The translations under genes and the position numbers were made by a program. A DNA stretch of 64,000 nt from Companilactobacillus futsaii JCM 17355 (lineage in GTDB: Bacteria; Bacillota; Bacilli; Lactobacillales; Lactobacillaceae), in assembly GCF_001435505.1 (NCBI RefSeq), contig NZ_AZDO01000140.1, forward strand, positions 1 to 64,000, written 5' to 3'. Below are positions 43,048 through 52,694 of the stretch, piece by piece (position 1 is the stretch's first letter; each line of letters starts with the position of its first letter). Below the pieces are notes generated by a model. It had not been told where the DNA came from. It searched no databases and worked only from the letters and a program-made list of their open reading frames with translations.

Positions 43048-43063
43048 TGTTTCACGAGAAACA
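43048..43063. promoter_or_regulatory. Candidate parS site
   Basis: TGTTTCACGAGAAACA matches the Firmicutes parS consensus TGTTTCACGTGAAACA in 15 of 16 positions. It starts at the base after the racemase stop codon and abuts the -35 box of the lipoprotein gene. It is 12 kb from parB on the same arm. Confidence 0.8.
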
Positions 43064-43093
43064 TTGCGTACCTCTTTATACGTTCGCTATAAT
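43064..43093 (+). promoter_or_regulatory. Promoter of the lipoprotein gene
   Basis: TTGCGT (43064-43069), an 18-base spacer and TATAAT (43088-43093). It immediately follows the parS site, so ParB spreading could affect it. Confidence 0.65.
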
Positions 43094-43118
43094 GGCAAAT
43101 GTATAAGGAGGTATTTTT

Positions 43119-43661
43119 ATGTTTAAGAGATTATCTATCGTAACAGTGGTCTTATCTGGACTTTTGTTAGCCGGTTGTACCAGTCAACAATCAGCTGATT
43201 TAAAGACAACAGGTGATAAAACTGAAAAAACAACAAGCAATACTCCCAAAAAATCAACAAAATCAAATAAAACTACAAAATCAACTAAATCAACTGATGA
43301 GACAGTGTCACCAGAAAAAAAAGATACTAATAATGAATCTGATTCTAAGCAAACGCAAAATCAACAAGATCAGACAACTAATCAAACAACGACTGATCAA
43401 ACACAGAATCAATCCGATAACCAACAACAAGATCAAACTCAAGAGTCAGTTAATTTAACAACTTCGCAAGCAGCAGTTGAATTTTTGGCTGATAAATTGA
43501 GCACGACTTATGACAAGTCAACGACTCAATACGTTGCTAATGGCAAAGTTACCTGGAATGATGTAACAGGTTATCAGATCAATATTTATAGTAAGTATTC
43601 CGATTCACCTGTAGGTAGTTATTTAGTTCCAGCTAATGGCCAATACTTCCAAATCTGGTAA
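43119..43661 (+). CDS. Lipoprotein with Thr/Lys/Gln-rich linker
   Basis: A 180-residue predicted lipoprotein. The signal peptide ends in the lipobox LLAGC (Cys20). Residues 22-112 are a low-complexity Thr, Ser, Lys, Asn and Gln linker that would span the wall. Residues 113-180 form a small domain with NLTTSQAAVEFLADKL, then short strands ending NGQYFQIW. The domain is not recognised. AAGGAGG lies 8 bases before the ATG. Confidence 0.8.
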   Translation: MFKRLSIVTVVLSGLLLAGCTSQQSADLKTTGDKTEKTTSNTPKKSTKSNKTTKSTKSTDETVSPEKKDTNNESDSKQTQNQQDQTTNQTTTDQTQNQSDNQQQDQTQESVNLTTSQAAVEFLADKLSTTYDKSTTQYVANGKVTWNDVTGYQINIYSKYSDSPVGSYLVPANGQYFQIW

Positions 43662-43704
43662 TTGGACTAGCTTGCCTTTAGAATAATAATTAGTTATATT
43701 CTTA

Positions 43705-43748
43705 AGAGGTCGCATCAAAACTTATGTTTTGTTAGGGCCTCTATTTTA
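43705..43748 (+). terminator. Terminator of the lipoprotein gene
   Basis: AGAGG (43705-43709) pairs with CCTCT (43738-43742), and CAAAAC pairs with GTTTTG inside it, followed by a T-containing tail. Moderate quality. Confidence 0.55.
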
Positions 43749-43770
43749 GTGGGATAATTATTGGATAGAG

Positions 43771-43862
43771 GGGTTCTTTTTTGTCGGGGTTAGATGTCGT
43801 CGTCCGTTCTGCTTTGCTATGGAGGACGGCACCATACGCTAATTCAACTAAAAAAAGAGTTA
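43771..43862. repeat. Degenerate repeat copy D
   Basis: It begins GGTTCTTTTTTG, like the family's terminal repeat, and ends in the roughly inverted AAAAAAAGAGTT. Inside, GTCGTCGTCCGTTC and CTTTGCTATGGAGGACGG match, in reverse, the right and left internal parts of copy B. It looks like an internally deleted copy lying directly ahead of the metal ABC operon. Confidence 0.55.
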
Positions 43863-43875
43863 TAGAGGAAAATAA

Positions 43876-44751
43876 ATGCGAAAAAGGAATGCACTATTAT
43901 TAGTTTTGTTTTCGCTACTAATTTTTGTAGGGGGATGTGGTCATAAAACTGCATCTAAAAAAATTATTACGACTACTGTTAATACTTACACAGAACCGGT
44001 AAAGAGTGTCGTTGGGGATAAGTATCATGTGGGATCAATTATTAAATCGGTTAATGTTGATCCTCATAGTTTTTCGCCATCTAGTAATGATGCTAAGCAA
44101 GTAGCCGATTCACGTTTGATTGTTGCCAGTGGCTTAGGTTATGACGATTGGGTTGAAAAAATCGTTACGGCTAATAGTCAGGATAAAAACTTGATTGATT
44201 TTTCCCGGGACGTTTTGCATAAACAAGATGGTGACAATGAACACGTTTGGTTCGGAGTCAAAAATGTTCAAAAATTAAGTCAGTCAGTGGCTCGACATAT
44301 GGGAAAAGTGGATCCGAAAAATAAAACTTATTATCAAGCTAACTTTAAGAAATATAAATTAAAATTAGATGGCTTAGTCAGAAGAGAAAATAAGCTAAAA
44401 CAACAAGTTGCTGGTAAAAAAGCCTATGTAACTGAACCTTTGCCCTACTACTTATTGAAGGATTTAGGAATAAGTATTGCTAATCCTCATTTTGCCAAAG
44501 CAATCGAAGAGGATACCGATCCATCGATTGAGGATATCAAGAACATGGAAGATGGCCTGAGACATCATAAAGTGAGTTTTTTAGTTGTTAACAAACAAGT
44601 TACTAGTGGTATTATCACTAAAATGACTAATATTGCTAAAAAGAATAAAGTTCCAATTATTTATTTCACTGAAACCTTACCAAGTGATTTAGGATATTAT
44701 GAGTGGATGAATGGCAATCTTTCTCAAATCGAAAGGATAGTGAAGAGATAA
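43876..44751 (+). CDS. Zn/Mn-type ABC transporter substrate-binding lipoprotein
   Basis: A 291-residue cluster A-I metal-binding lipoprotein. The lipobox is VGGC (Cys21). Candidate metal ligands are His in NVDPHSFSP, His in NEHVWFGV, a C-terminal-lobe His/Glu near NPHFAKAIEED and a final Glu/Asp near YFTETL. The His-rich loop of zinc-specific AdcA/ZnuA is missing, so zinc and manganese cannot be separated. It starts a three-gene operon with an ATPase and a permease. No clear AdcR, Zur or MntR box was found. Confidence 0.87.
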   Translation: MRKRNALLLVLFSLLIFVGGCGHKTASKKIITTTVNTYTEPVKSVVGDKYHVGSIIKSVNVDPHSFSPSSNDAKQVADSRLIVASGLGYDDWVEKIVTANSQDKNLIDFSRDVLHKQDGDNEHVWFGVKNVQKLSQSVARHMGKVDPKNKTYYQANFKKYKLKLDGLVRRENKLKQQVAGKKAYVTEPLPYYLLKDLGISIANPHFAKAIEEDTDPSIEDIKNMEDGLRHHKVSFLVVNKQVTSGIITKMTNIAKKNKVPIIYFTETLPSDLGYYEWMNGNLSQIERIVKR

Positions 44752-44753
44752 CA

Positions 44754-45419
44754 GTGATTGAAGCGAAGAATCTGACTAAACGGTTTGGTAAGCAATTAGT
44801 TTTTAAAGATGTTAATTTTAAGATTAATGATGGCGACTTTATCAGTTTGATTGGTCCTAACGGTTCGGGTAAAACGACATTAGTTAGAATCATGATGGGA
44901 CTTGAGAAGAAGACTAGCGGCGAATTGAAAATTAATCACAAACATATTGGTTATGTGCCTCAATTCAGAAATATCGATTTGGACTATCCTTTAAATATTG
45001 AGCAATTCGTTCGTTTGAATTTGAAATTTACACTCAGTCCTAAACAGCGAAAAGCTGATAATGAATCGATCAAAACGATTTTGACTAAGACCAAGTTAAC
45101 ACGTTTAAAGAATCGTCCTTTAGGATTGGCATCTGGTGGTGAAAAGCAAAAAGCCTATTTGGCCCAAGCTCTATTGAATGACCCTAAAATTCTCATCTTA
45201 GATGAATCAACGGCCAGTCTAGACGTTGAAGTGAAGATGCAATTGATGGATTTAGTCGCTGAACTGAATAAAAAATATAATTTGACGGTTATCTTTATTA
45301 CGCATGATTATGAATTGACGAAGAAATATACAACTAGAGCTTTATTCTTTGAAAATAAAACGCTTAAAGAAGTCAAAGTTAGTGACGTTTCTGAAGATAT
45401 GTTTGAGATGGAGAGTTAA
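44754..45419 (+). CDS. Metal ABC transporter ATPase
   Basis: A 221-residue ATP-binding subunit of the ZnuC/MntB type. Walker A is LIGPNGSGKTTLV, the signature is LASGGEKQKAYLAQAL (a modified LSGGQ), Walker B is ILILDESTASLD and the switch His is in FITHDYEL. A GTG at 44754, two bases after the upstream stop, gives the usual N-terminus; the frame runs open further upstream inside the binding-protein gene. Confidence 0.9.
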   Translation: MIEAKNLTKRFGKQLVFKDVNFKINDGDFISLIGPNGSGKTTLVRIMMGLEKKTSGELKINHKHIGYVPQFRNIDLDYPLNIEQFVRLNLKFTLSPKQRKADNESIKTILTKTKLTRLKNRPLGLASGGEKQKAYLAQALLNDPKILILDESTASLDVEVKMQLMDLVAELNKKYNLTVIFITHDYELTKKYTTRALFFENKTLKEVKVSDVSEDMFEMES

Positions 45420-45421
45420 AA

Positions 45422-46219
45422 ATGTTTGAATATGAATTTATGCGTGAAGCTTTTATTGCCAGTACTTTTATCGCTATAACGGCTGGCTTAGTTGGGGTTT
45501 TCGTCGTATCAAGAAATATGTCGTTTCTGTCGCATACACTGTCAGAGATTGGTTTTGCTGGGGCTTCATTTGGGATACTTATTGGTATTTCACCACTGGC
45601 AGGAATGATTTTGTTTACTTTGGTCAGTTCGATTGCTGTCGGTAGTTTAAGTAGCGAATCTTCCAGACGGGAAGCATCGATCAGTGCTATTTCATCATTA
45701 TTTATAGGTTTAGGAATTTTATTTTTATCGTTATCATCTGAATCGAGTAGTTATGCAACGAATATTTTATTTGGTAGTATAGTCGGAATTAGTTCTAAAG
45801 AAGTTCAACAATTGATGATTTTGGCATTATTTGTCATTTTTGTCTTTATTATTTTCTATAAACCGCTCGCTTTTGATTCGTTTGACCATATTGGTGCCCG
45901 TGCAGCCGGTTTAAAGACTCGATTACTCTCAATAGCCTTTTTAGTAACTTTGGCTCTGAGCGTCAGTATCGGCGCCCAAATCGTAGGATCATTATTAGTT
46001 TTCGTCTTATTAACTCTACCGGGAGCAACAGCTAAATACGTTGTCCGTACGGTACCTAAACTAATTATGGTTTCAGTCGGATTGTCATTAGTCGGAGTTT
46101 GGTTAGGCTTGTATCTAGCGTTTATAACTAATTGGCCAGTGACGTTTTTTATTTCTGGCTTTGAAGTTATTGCTTATTTCTTAGGATTGAGCTACAAAAA
46201 TTGGAAATTAAACCATTAA
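45422..46219 (+). CDS. Metal ABC transporter permease
   Basis: A 265-residue polytopic permease with about eight helices, of the ZnuB/MntC family. The N-terminal FEYEFMREAFIASTFIAIT and the LSHTLSEIGFAGASFG and VGSLLVFVLLTLPGATA segments are characteristic. It starts 2 bases after the ATPase stop and completes the operon. Confidence 0.9.
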   Translation: MFEYEFMREAFIASTFIAITAGLVGVFVVSRNMSFLSHTLSEIGFAGASFGILIGISPLAGMILFTLVSSIAVGSLSSESSRREASISAISSLFIGLGILFLSLSSESSSYATNILFGSIVGISSKEVQQLMILALFVIFVFIIFYKPLAFDSFDHIGARAAGLKTRLLSIAFLVTLALSVSIGAQIVGSLLVFVLLTLPGATAKYVVRTVPKLIMVSVGLSLVGVWLGLYLAFITNWPVTFFISGFEVIAYFLGLSYKNWKLNH

Positions 46220-46231
46220 GGATATGTATAA

Positions 46232-46642
46232 ATGATAAAAGAATTGTGGAGTAAATATAAAGATGCGATTCCCTACTTATTTTTCGGAGTCCTAACAACT
46301 GTAGTAAATTACGTGGCTTTTGCCTTATTGTGGCGCGTTTTAAACATGAATTCCCAAATTGCTAATGCAATTGCATATGTAATTTCGGTTCTGTTTGCTT
46401 ATGTCACGAATAAATTGTGGGTCTTTAATTCTCATACTAAGACTTGGAAGGCTTTCTTCCAGGAAATGGGATCTTTCTTCTTATTCAGAGGTGGATCTTG
46501 GGTGTTTGACCAAGGTACGATGTTTATCGGAATGGTTCTATTACATGGCAACGGCTTTATCGTAAAAATTATCGCCAATGTCGTGGTTGTTTTACTGAAC
46601 TATATTTTTAGTAAGTTTATTATTTTTAGAAAAAGAAATTAA
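46232..46642 (+). CDS. GtrA-like membrane protein
   Basis: A 136-residue protein with four membrane helices of the GtrA/DPMS flippase-like family, thought to move undecaprenyl-phosphate-linked sugars across the membrane. The N-terminal YLFFGVLTTVVNYVAFALLW and the central YVTNKLWVFNSHT match the family. Twelve bases separate it from the metal permease, but the connection is likely only positional. Its GtrB-like partner is at 4151. Confidence 0.85.
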   Translation: MIKELWSKYKDAIPYLFFGVLTTVVNYVAFALLWRVLNMNSQIANAIAYVISVLFAYVTNKLWVFNSHTKTWKAFFQEMGSFFLFRGGSWVFDQGTMFIGMVLLHGNGFIVKIIANVVVVLLNYIFSKFIIFRKRN

Positions 46643-46645
46643 AGC

Positions 46646-46693
46646 AAAAAAAATTCTCGTTAGAAAATTTAATCTAACGAGAATTTTTTTTAT
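46646..46693. terminator. Bidirectional intrinsic terminator
   Basis: AAAAAATTCTCGTTAGA, a short loop and the complement TCTAACGAGAATTTTTTTT. It lies between the convergent gtrA-like and fructokinase genes. Confidence 0.92.
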
Positions 46694-46696
46694 GAT

Positions 46697-47578
46697 CTAA
46701 TCTTGGAAAGCATTTAATTCACGAATAGCCAAGGCGAAATCACCTAGTGTAGCTGAACCGTTGTTCTTAACTACTGGCATTGTGATGTATTTGTCTAATT
46801 CTGGAACGTCAACATAGTCATTGAGTAATTCTTTAAATTGAACACGAACTTTGTCTAAGAATGTTTCACTGACAACACCGCCACCGAAGACGATCTTGTC
46901 GGGACGAAGAATCAAGGTAACTTGAATAGCAGCTTGAGCAACGTAGTAGGCCATGATATCCCAAACATGGTCAGTCAATGGAACGTCCTTACCAGGTTTA
47001 CCTAAACGAGCATCAAATGTTGGTCCGGCAACCAAACCTTCAAGACAATCACCGTGGAATGGGCAAATACCTTTGAAGTCTAAATCATCAGGGTGACGTT
47101 TCAAGAAAGTATGTCCCATTTCGGGGTGACCGATATTACCGATAAATTTACCGTCAGCAATTGCACCAGCTCCCACACCAGTACCAATTGTGTAGTAAAC
47201 CAATGAATTGATTTTTTCATTAGATAGAGTTGACATTACGTATTCGCCATAAGCAGAACCGTTTACGTCAGTTGTCCAAAACATTGGTACATCTAATTCT
47301 TTCTTCAAAGCACCAACAAAATCAGTGTTTGACCAACCTGGTTTAGGTGTTGAAGTGATGTAACCGTATTTTGGTGAATTCTTACGTTGTTCGATTGGTC
47401 CAAATGAAGCAATACCGAGAGCTTCGATATCGAATTGTTTGAAATAATCGATTGTTTTTCTTAATGTTTCCTCAGGTGTTGTTGTTGGGAAGTGAACGCT
47501 ATCCTTGATACGATAGTCTTCGTCACCAACAGCACAAACAAATTTTGTTCCGCCTGCTTCAATACTTCCTACTAGCAA
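46697..47578 (-). CDS. scrK: ROK-family fructokinase
   Basis: A 293-residue sugar kinase phosphorylating fructose to fructose-6-phosphate. The ATP phosphate loop is SIEAGGTKFVCAVG. The zinc-binding signature is CPFHGDCLEGLVAGP, preceded by GHTFLKRHP with another ligand His. The gene starts with TTG, with AAGGAGAT ahead. A full match to the CcpA cre consensus lies 26 bases upstream of the start, so glucose repression is likely. It stands alone, with no sucrose PTS or hydrolase nearby. Confidence 0.92.
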   Translation of the reverse strand: MLVGSIEAGGTKFVCAVGDEDYRIKDSVHFPTTTPEETLRKTIDYFKQFDIEALGIASFGPIEQRKNSPKYGYITSTPKPGWSNTDFVGALKKELDVPMFWTTDVNGSAYGEYVMSTLSNEKINSLVYYTIGTGVGAGAIADGKFIGNIGHPEMGHTFLKRHPDDLDFKGICPFHGDCLEGLVAGPTFDARLGKPGKDVPLTDHVWDIMAYYVAQAAIQVTLILRPDKIVFGGGVVSETFLDKVRVQFKELLNDYVDVPELDKYITMPVVKNNGSATLGDFALAIRELNAFQD

Positions 47579-47603
47579 AATAAATATCTCCTTGGCAATT
47601 AAT

Positions 47604-47618
47604 AGTAATCGTTTGCAA
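47604..47618 (-). promoter_or_regulatory. CcpA cre site ahead of fructokinase
   Basis: On the minus strand TTGCAAACGATTACT matches WTGNAANCGNWNNCW at every position. It overlaps the probable promoter of the fructokinase gene. Confidence 0.75.
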
Positions 47619-47691
47619 TAAGTAATACGATACTATTTTTTATTTTTGACGTCAAATAAGATTGTTTATTAGTAAAAAATTATTAATAATA

Positions 47692-47749
47692 AAAAATATA
47701 TTATCGGAAGACAGTTGTGCTTTGTCGGAGTTCCAATAATATATTTTAA
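47692..47749 (-). terminator. Terminator of the MurJ-like gene
   Basis: AAAATATATTAT and ATAATATATTTT form a 12-bp stem with a smaller GAA/TTC pair inside, just left of the stop codon at 47758, with a T-run on the minus strand. Confidence 0.75.
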
Positions 47750-47757
47750 ATTGTTTT

Positions 47758-49368
47758 TTAATAAATCTTAGTATCACGAATATCTTTTAGAATACTCAAT
47801 GATCCATCTTTATAAGCTAAGAAGCCATAAACGGCCACACCGATCAAGCCACAAATGATGATAACGATGATGGCACCAATCTTAGTAGCGTCGGAAATTA
47901 CTTTGACGATAAGGAAATTAGCAACGGCAACTACCAGTAACATTACAACTCCATCAAGAAGAATTCGGAATAATTTCTTACCTAATTCTTTATTGACGAT
48001 TTGGAACTGCTTGTTGATCAATCTGAAAGCAAAATATGACATCAAGATAAAGGCAATTGCAGTGGCAGTAACTGGTCCGTAGACTCCTAAACTGACTGTT
48101 AATGGAACTTGTAAAATCATTTTAATAATGTAGGCAAGTGCCAAGTAAATTAATGATTTTCTGACATGATGCGTAACTTGGAGAATGTTTTCCAAAATCA
48201 TGAATAAACAATAGAAGAAAGCTTCAACACAAGATACAATCAAAACTTTTGAACCGAGGATACTTTGGTCATAGAAGACGAAAACAGTCCATAATTGACG
48301 ACTAATAGCCATCATTCCAAAAGTAGCGGGCAGAATAATGAAGAAAGTGAATTGAACGATATTTTGCATTAATTTTTGAACGGTTTTTAGACCAGTTTTA
48401 CGAGTGATCATAGCGGATAACGCTGGTATAACGGAGGCAGAAACGGAAATTGCCAAAGAAACCAAGACCATGATCAACTTGTTAGCTTGGAATCCAAACA
48501 TCGCATACAAGTCATCAATTGTCTTTTGACTAGCATGTAAAATCAATTCGTAGATCCAAGTAAAAGTTGTTTGGTCGAATAATTGCAGAACTGTCATGAT
48601 CGTATCAACTAGCAAGAACGGAATAGCTGAACGCAACATTGAACTAAAACTGATTTCTGGACCGTTGTCTTTTACGTTGTCGCTTGGTTTGATATCAGGA
48701 ACAGTCACGGTCTTTCTAACTCGAATACGAATCCACAAAAGGAATACATATGCTAAAGTTGCTCCAATAAATGAAGCTAAAGTTGACTGGTTAACAGCTG
48801 CCATGTAGCTACCTTTTTGCAAGATCATAATTGTATAAGTTGCATAAAGCATGTAAGCTACACGAGCAATTTGTTCAATAACTTGTGAAAAAGCTGAGTA
48901 GGAAATGAAGGCATATCCTTGAATATAACCACGCAAAATTCCTAGAGCTGGAATAATTAACATTGCGATACTCAAATATTTAATTGGCGTTACAACTCGC
49001 ATATCGCCGGCAGCCAGAACAATTGCCACATATTTGGCTCCAAAGAACATAATGAATGCTAAGACGATTCCGACTAAAGACATATAAATAGTGTATTTTT
49101 TGAAGAGCTTTTCACTTTGGTCAAAGCGACCCAAAGCATTGTGAGCAGCAACTTCTTTAGAAATAGCCGAAGGAATTCCAGCTGTAGCAATGATTAAGAA
49201 AAGGTTATAAATATTGTAGACTTTTCCATACAAAGCATTCGCTGCACCAACAGCCACAGGGCCGATCCAAAGATTCCAAGGAATGATATAGACGACCGAA
49301 AGTATTCTTGAAAGAATCCCACTGATGGAAATCCAGAGAGAACTCTTGAGTAATGAATCTTTTTTCAT
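47758..49368 (-). CDS. MurJ/YtgP-like lipid II flippase (MOP superfamily)
   Basis: A 536-residue polytopic protein with about 14 helices. The N-terminal SSLWISISGILSRILSVVY and NALYGKVYNIYNLFLIIATA segments match the YtgP/SpoVB group, whose streptococcal members act as MurJ lipid II flippases. A teichoic or capsule flippase role cannot be ruled out. The ATG is followed by a basic stretch (MKKDSLLK); the ribosome site is weak (GGAAAA). It lies 24 bases downstream of the DUF1304 gene on the same strand. Confidence 0.85.
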   Translation of the reverse strand: MKKDSLLKSSLWISISGILSRILSVVYIIPWNLWIGPVAVGAANALYGKVYNIYNLFLIIATAGIPSAISKEVAAHNALGRFDQSEKLFKKYTIYMSLVGIVLAFIMFFGAKYVAIVLAAGDMRVVTPIKYLSIAMLIIPALGILRGYIQGYAFISYSAFSQVIEQIARVAYMLYATYTIMILQKGSYMAAVNQSTLASFIGATLAYVFLLWIRIRVRKTVTVPDIKPSDNVKDNGPEISFSSMLRSAIPFLLVDTIMTVLQLFDQTTFTWIYELILHASQKTIDDLYAMFGFQANKLIMVLVSLAISVSASVIPALSAMITRKTGLKTVQKLMQNIVQFTFFIILPATFGMMAISRQLWTVFVFYDQSILGSKVLIVSCVEAFFYCLFMILENILQVTHHVRKSLIYLALAYIIKMILQVPLTVSLGVYGPVTATAIAFILMSYFAFRLINKQFQIVNKELGKKLFRILLDGVVMLLVVAVANFLIVKVISDATKIGAIIVIIICGLIGVAVYGFLAYKDGSLSILKDIRDTKIY

Positions 49369-49392
49369 GATTGTTTTCCATTCTGCGTAAAA

Positions 49393-49764
49393 TTACTTAT
49401 AAAAGATAGCTACTAAAATTAGAGCTATTAAAGCTGGTAAACCTTGTAAGAATAAGATTTTTTTCGTAGCGGTAAAGGCACCATAAATTGCGACGCCGAT
49501 AACGTAAAGCAACATCAAAATAAGAATGGTTCTTAAAACTGCTCCAGTAAAGAATAAGATCATTAATAACATTAAAACGCCAAATAGGCCGTTATAAATA
49601 CCCTGATTAGCTAAAGCTATTTTAGCATGTGAGTCTTTAACGAATTCGACAGGCATATCGAAAGCATTGGCTTGAACTTCAGGTTTGGCAAACATTTCAA
49701 TACCGGCAATGCCGATATGTTCCAAAGCCACCAATGCGACTATAAATAAAGTTAAAATTTGCAT
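49393..49764 (-). CDS. DUF1304 family membrane protein
   Basis: A 123-residue protein with four hydrophobic helices. ALEHIGIAGIEMFAKPE near the start and NQGIYNGLFGVLM in the middle are DUF1304 signatures. Function unknown. It probably shares a transcript with the MurJ-like gene 24 bases downstream. Confidence 0.85.
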   Translation of the reverse strand: MQILTLFIVALVALEHIGIAGIEMFAKPEVQANAFDMPVEFVKDSHAKIALANQGIYNGLFGVLMLLMILFFTGAVLRTILILMLLYVIGVAIYGAFTATKKILFLQGLPALIALILVAIFYK

Positions 49765-49846
49765 TTTTTCTTCTTTCTATTAATGGTATAGAACTATATT
49801 ATACTGTTTTTTCACGTTGTACAAATTGTATTTCAGTGATAAAAAA

Positions 49847-49876
49847 AGAAGAACCATAATTACATTACGATTCTTC
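49847..49876 (-). terminator. Terminator of the MazG-like gene
   Basis: GAAGAAYC-type arms pair around an AT-rich loop, overlapping the stop codon at 49865, and are followed by seven T on the minus strand. Confidence 0.55.
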
Positions 49877-50176
49877 ATTGTTGTTTATCATAACAAATTT
49901 TTGTGAAAAATTACCCTTTTGATTGATTTTCGCTTGGCGCAAGCTGTCCATTTCTTCATAATTTATTGAGGCATCAGTCAAAATAGCACGAATAACTTCT
50001 TCAAGATCCCCTAATTCTTCAACAAGGTTGGCGCGCGTTTGAGCAGTTTGGACTTCTTTAGCTTCTTCAACGATTTTGTGTCGCAAAGACAGACGATAAT
50101 CTTCATTGGAAAGAACTTCAAATTCGGCATTATCGGCGAGAATATCCGGTATTTTATCTCTAACTAATTTCTTCAT
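49865..50176 (-). CDS. MazG-like nucleoside triphosphate pyrophosphohydrolase
   Basis: A 103-residue all-alpha NTP-PPase-like protein. It starts MKKLVRDKIPDIL, a hallmark of this small MazG-type group, and has the metal-binding Glu/Asp helices EEAKEVQTA and ELGDLEEVIRAIL. The likely role is clean-up of abnormal nucleotides. GGGAGA 9 bases ahead supports the ATG at 50176. The longer open frame upstream runs through repeat copy B and is not coding. Copy B now separates the gene from its original upstream region. Confidence 0.85.
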   Translation of the reverse strand: MKKLVRDKIPDILADNAEFEVLSNEDYRLSLRHKIVEEAKEVQTAQTRANLVEELGDLEEVIRAILTDASINYEEMDSLRQAKINQKGNFSQKFVMINNNEES

Positions 50177-50202
50177 AAATAAAAATCTCCCTATAACATT
50201 TG

Positions 50203-50556
50203 AGTTCTTTCTTAATTTAGATTGGTGTAGAATTCCGTCCTCCATAGCAAAGAAAATTTGGCTGGAACGTAGTGGACACGACTTGGAGCCTTTGCTAAGC
50301 CCAAGTTCGGGCAAAGTCTTCAAGCTCGGCCTTATTCTAAGCAACAAGTTGCTAAGAATAATTTCACTACTGAACCAATTTGCTTTGCTATTCCGGACTA
50401 GATAGTGGTTCTGTTTTTTTATCGTTTAGTGAAGGTCAAGCTTTAAGACTGTTCCCGGTTCTGGAATTGGCTTAAAGTTGTGCCCAGTACGTTCCAGCGT
50501 CCACAAAGCCGAACGGACGACGGCAATTTGATAACAACCTAGTTAAAGAAAGAACT
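50203..50556. repeat. Dispersed repeat copy B (MITE-like, 354 bp)
   Basis: Terminal inverted repeats begin AGTTCTTTCTTAA on the left and end TTAAAGAAAGAACT on the right; 18 of the outer 23 positions pair. Internal blocks are shared with copies A (50361-50406), C (GCCCAGTACGTTCCAGCG, GTCCACAAAGC, ACGACGGCA) and D. No convincing open reading frame. It is inserted immediately upstream of the MazG ribosome site and fills most of the gap from 50177 to 50690; the remaining 134 bases hold one short hairpin (AATCAAAAGC/GCGCTTTGATT). Confidence 0.8.
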
Positions 50557-50690
50557 ATATTTGTTTGTAAAAAATCTTACCATGAAGATACGAAACAGCC
50601 AAATCAAAAGCCATAAGCGCTTTGATTGATAATCATATTATTGGCATGATATCATTTAATTAAATAAAAATATAAAAAGTGTTGATGATT

Positions 50691-51044
50691 ATGAATCTTT
50701 CAAATGTAGTGGTGACAGAAATATATGGTGGGATACTATTATTTGTTATAGCGGGCATTATTATTGTTTTATTCATAAATGATTTTATTCGTAAAAGAAT
50801 GGTCTTTGCTTGTGAAACGGCGTTACGTGATCGAGAGAAGATTTCACAGATTTCAGTTGATAATGAAACAGCTGATTATTTGAGACGGAATAATAATCAT
50901 GAACTGCATCGCATCGATGAAATGATTTCTAAAAAGGACGATATAATTCGATATAAATTATGTCTCAAAAAAAGAAGTTTTGATTTTTATTTGAGAAAAC
51001 AAAATTTATGGAATTATAAAGTTATAGCAATAAAAATGTATTAA
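50691..51044 (+). CDS. Small single-helix membrane protein, unknown
   Basis: A 117-residue protein. A hydrophobic helix covers about residues 12-33 (YGGILLFVIAGIIIVLF), then a long charged, mostly helical tail ending LWNYKVIAIKMY. No family recognised. The start is uncertain: GTG, TTG and two ATG codons lie within 13 bases and none has a strong ribosome site. A terminator directly after the stop supports the gene being real. Confidence 0.5.
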   Translation: MNLSNVVVTEIYGGILLFVIAGIIIVLFINDFIRKRMVFACETALRDREKISQISVDNETADYLRRNNNHELHRIDEMISKKDDIIRYKLCLKKRSFDFYLRKQNLWNYKVIAIKMY

Positions 51045-51076
51045 AAGGCTTGTCGTTATGACGATAAGTCTTTTTT
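51042..51076 (+). terminator. Terminator of the small membrane protein gene
   Basis: AAAAGGCTTGTCGT pairs imperfectly with ACGATAAGTCTTTTTTT around a TATG loop. Confidence 0.75.
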
Positions 51077-51152
51077 TCTTTCACAAACTTTGATTGACTA
51101 TCAGAAAAAAATCGGCTACCATGTTTATAAATTTTATCTACTTAATAGGTAA

Positions 51153-52655
<1,503 letters not shown>

Positions 52656-52658
52656 GCA

Positions 52659-52692
52659 TTATAAAAAAGCAGACCGTTAATAAGGCCTGCTT
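52659..52692. terminator. Bidirectional intrinsic terminator
   Basis: AAAAAAGCAG-A-CC, an 8-base loop, GG-C-CTGCTTTTTT. It lies between the convergent guaB and amino-acid permease genes. Confidence 0.88.
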
Positions 52693-52694
52693 TT

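Noticed and set aside
46862..46877. TGTTTCAC followed by a weak right half inside the fructokinase gene, parS-like
   Set aside because: Only 12 of 16 positions match and the central bases are wrong.
50177..50347. N-terminal extension of the MazG-like frame
   Set aside because: The added part translates repeat copy B; a good ribosome site precedes the ATG at 50176.
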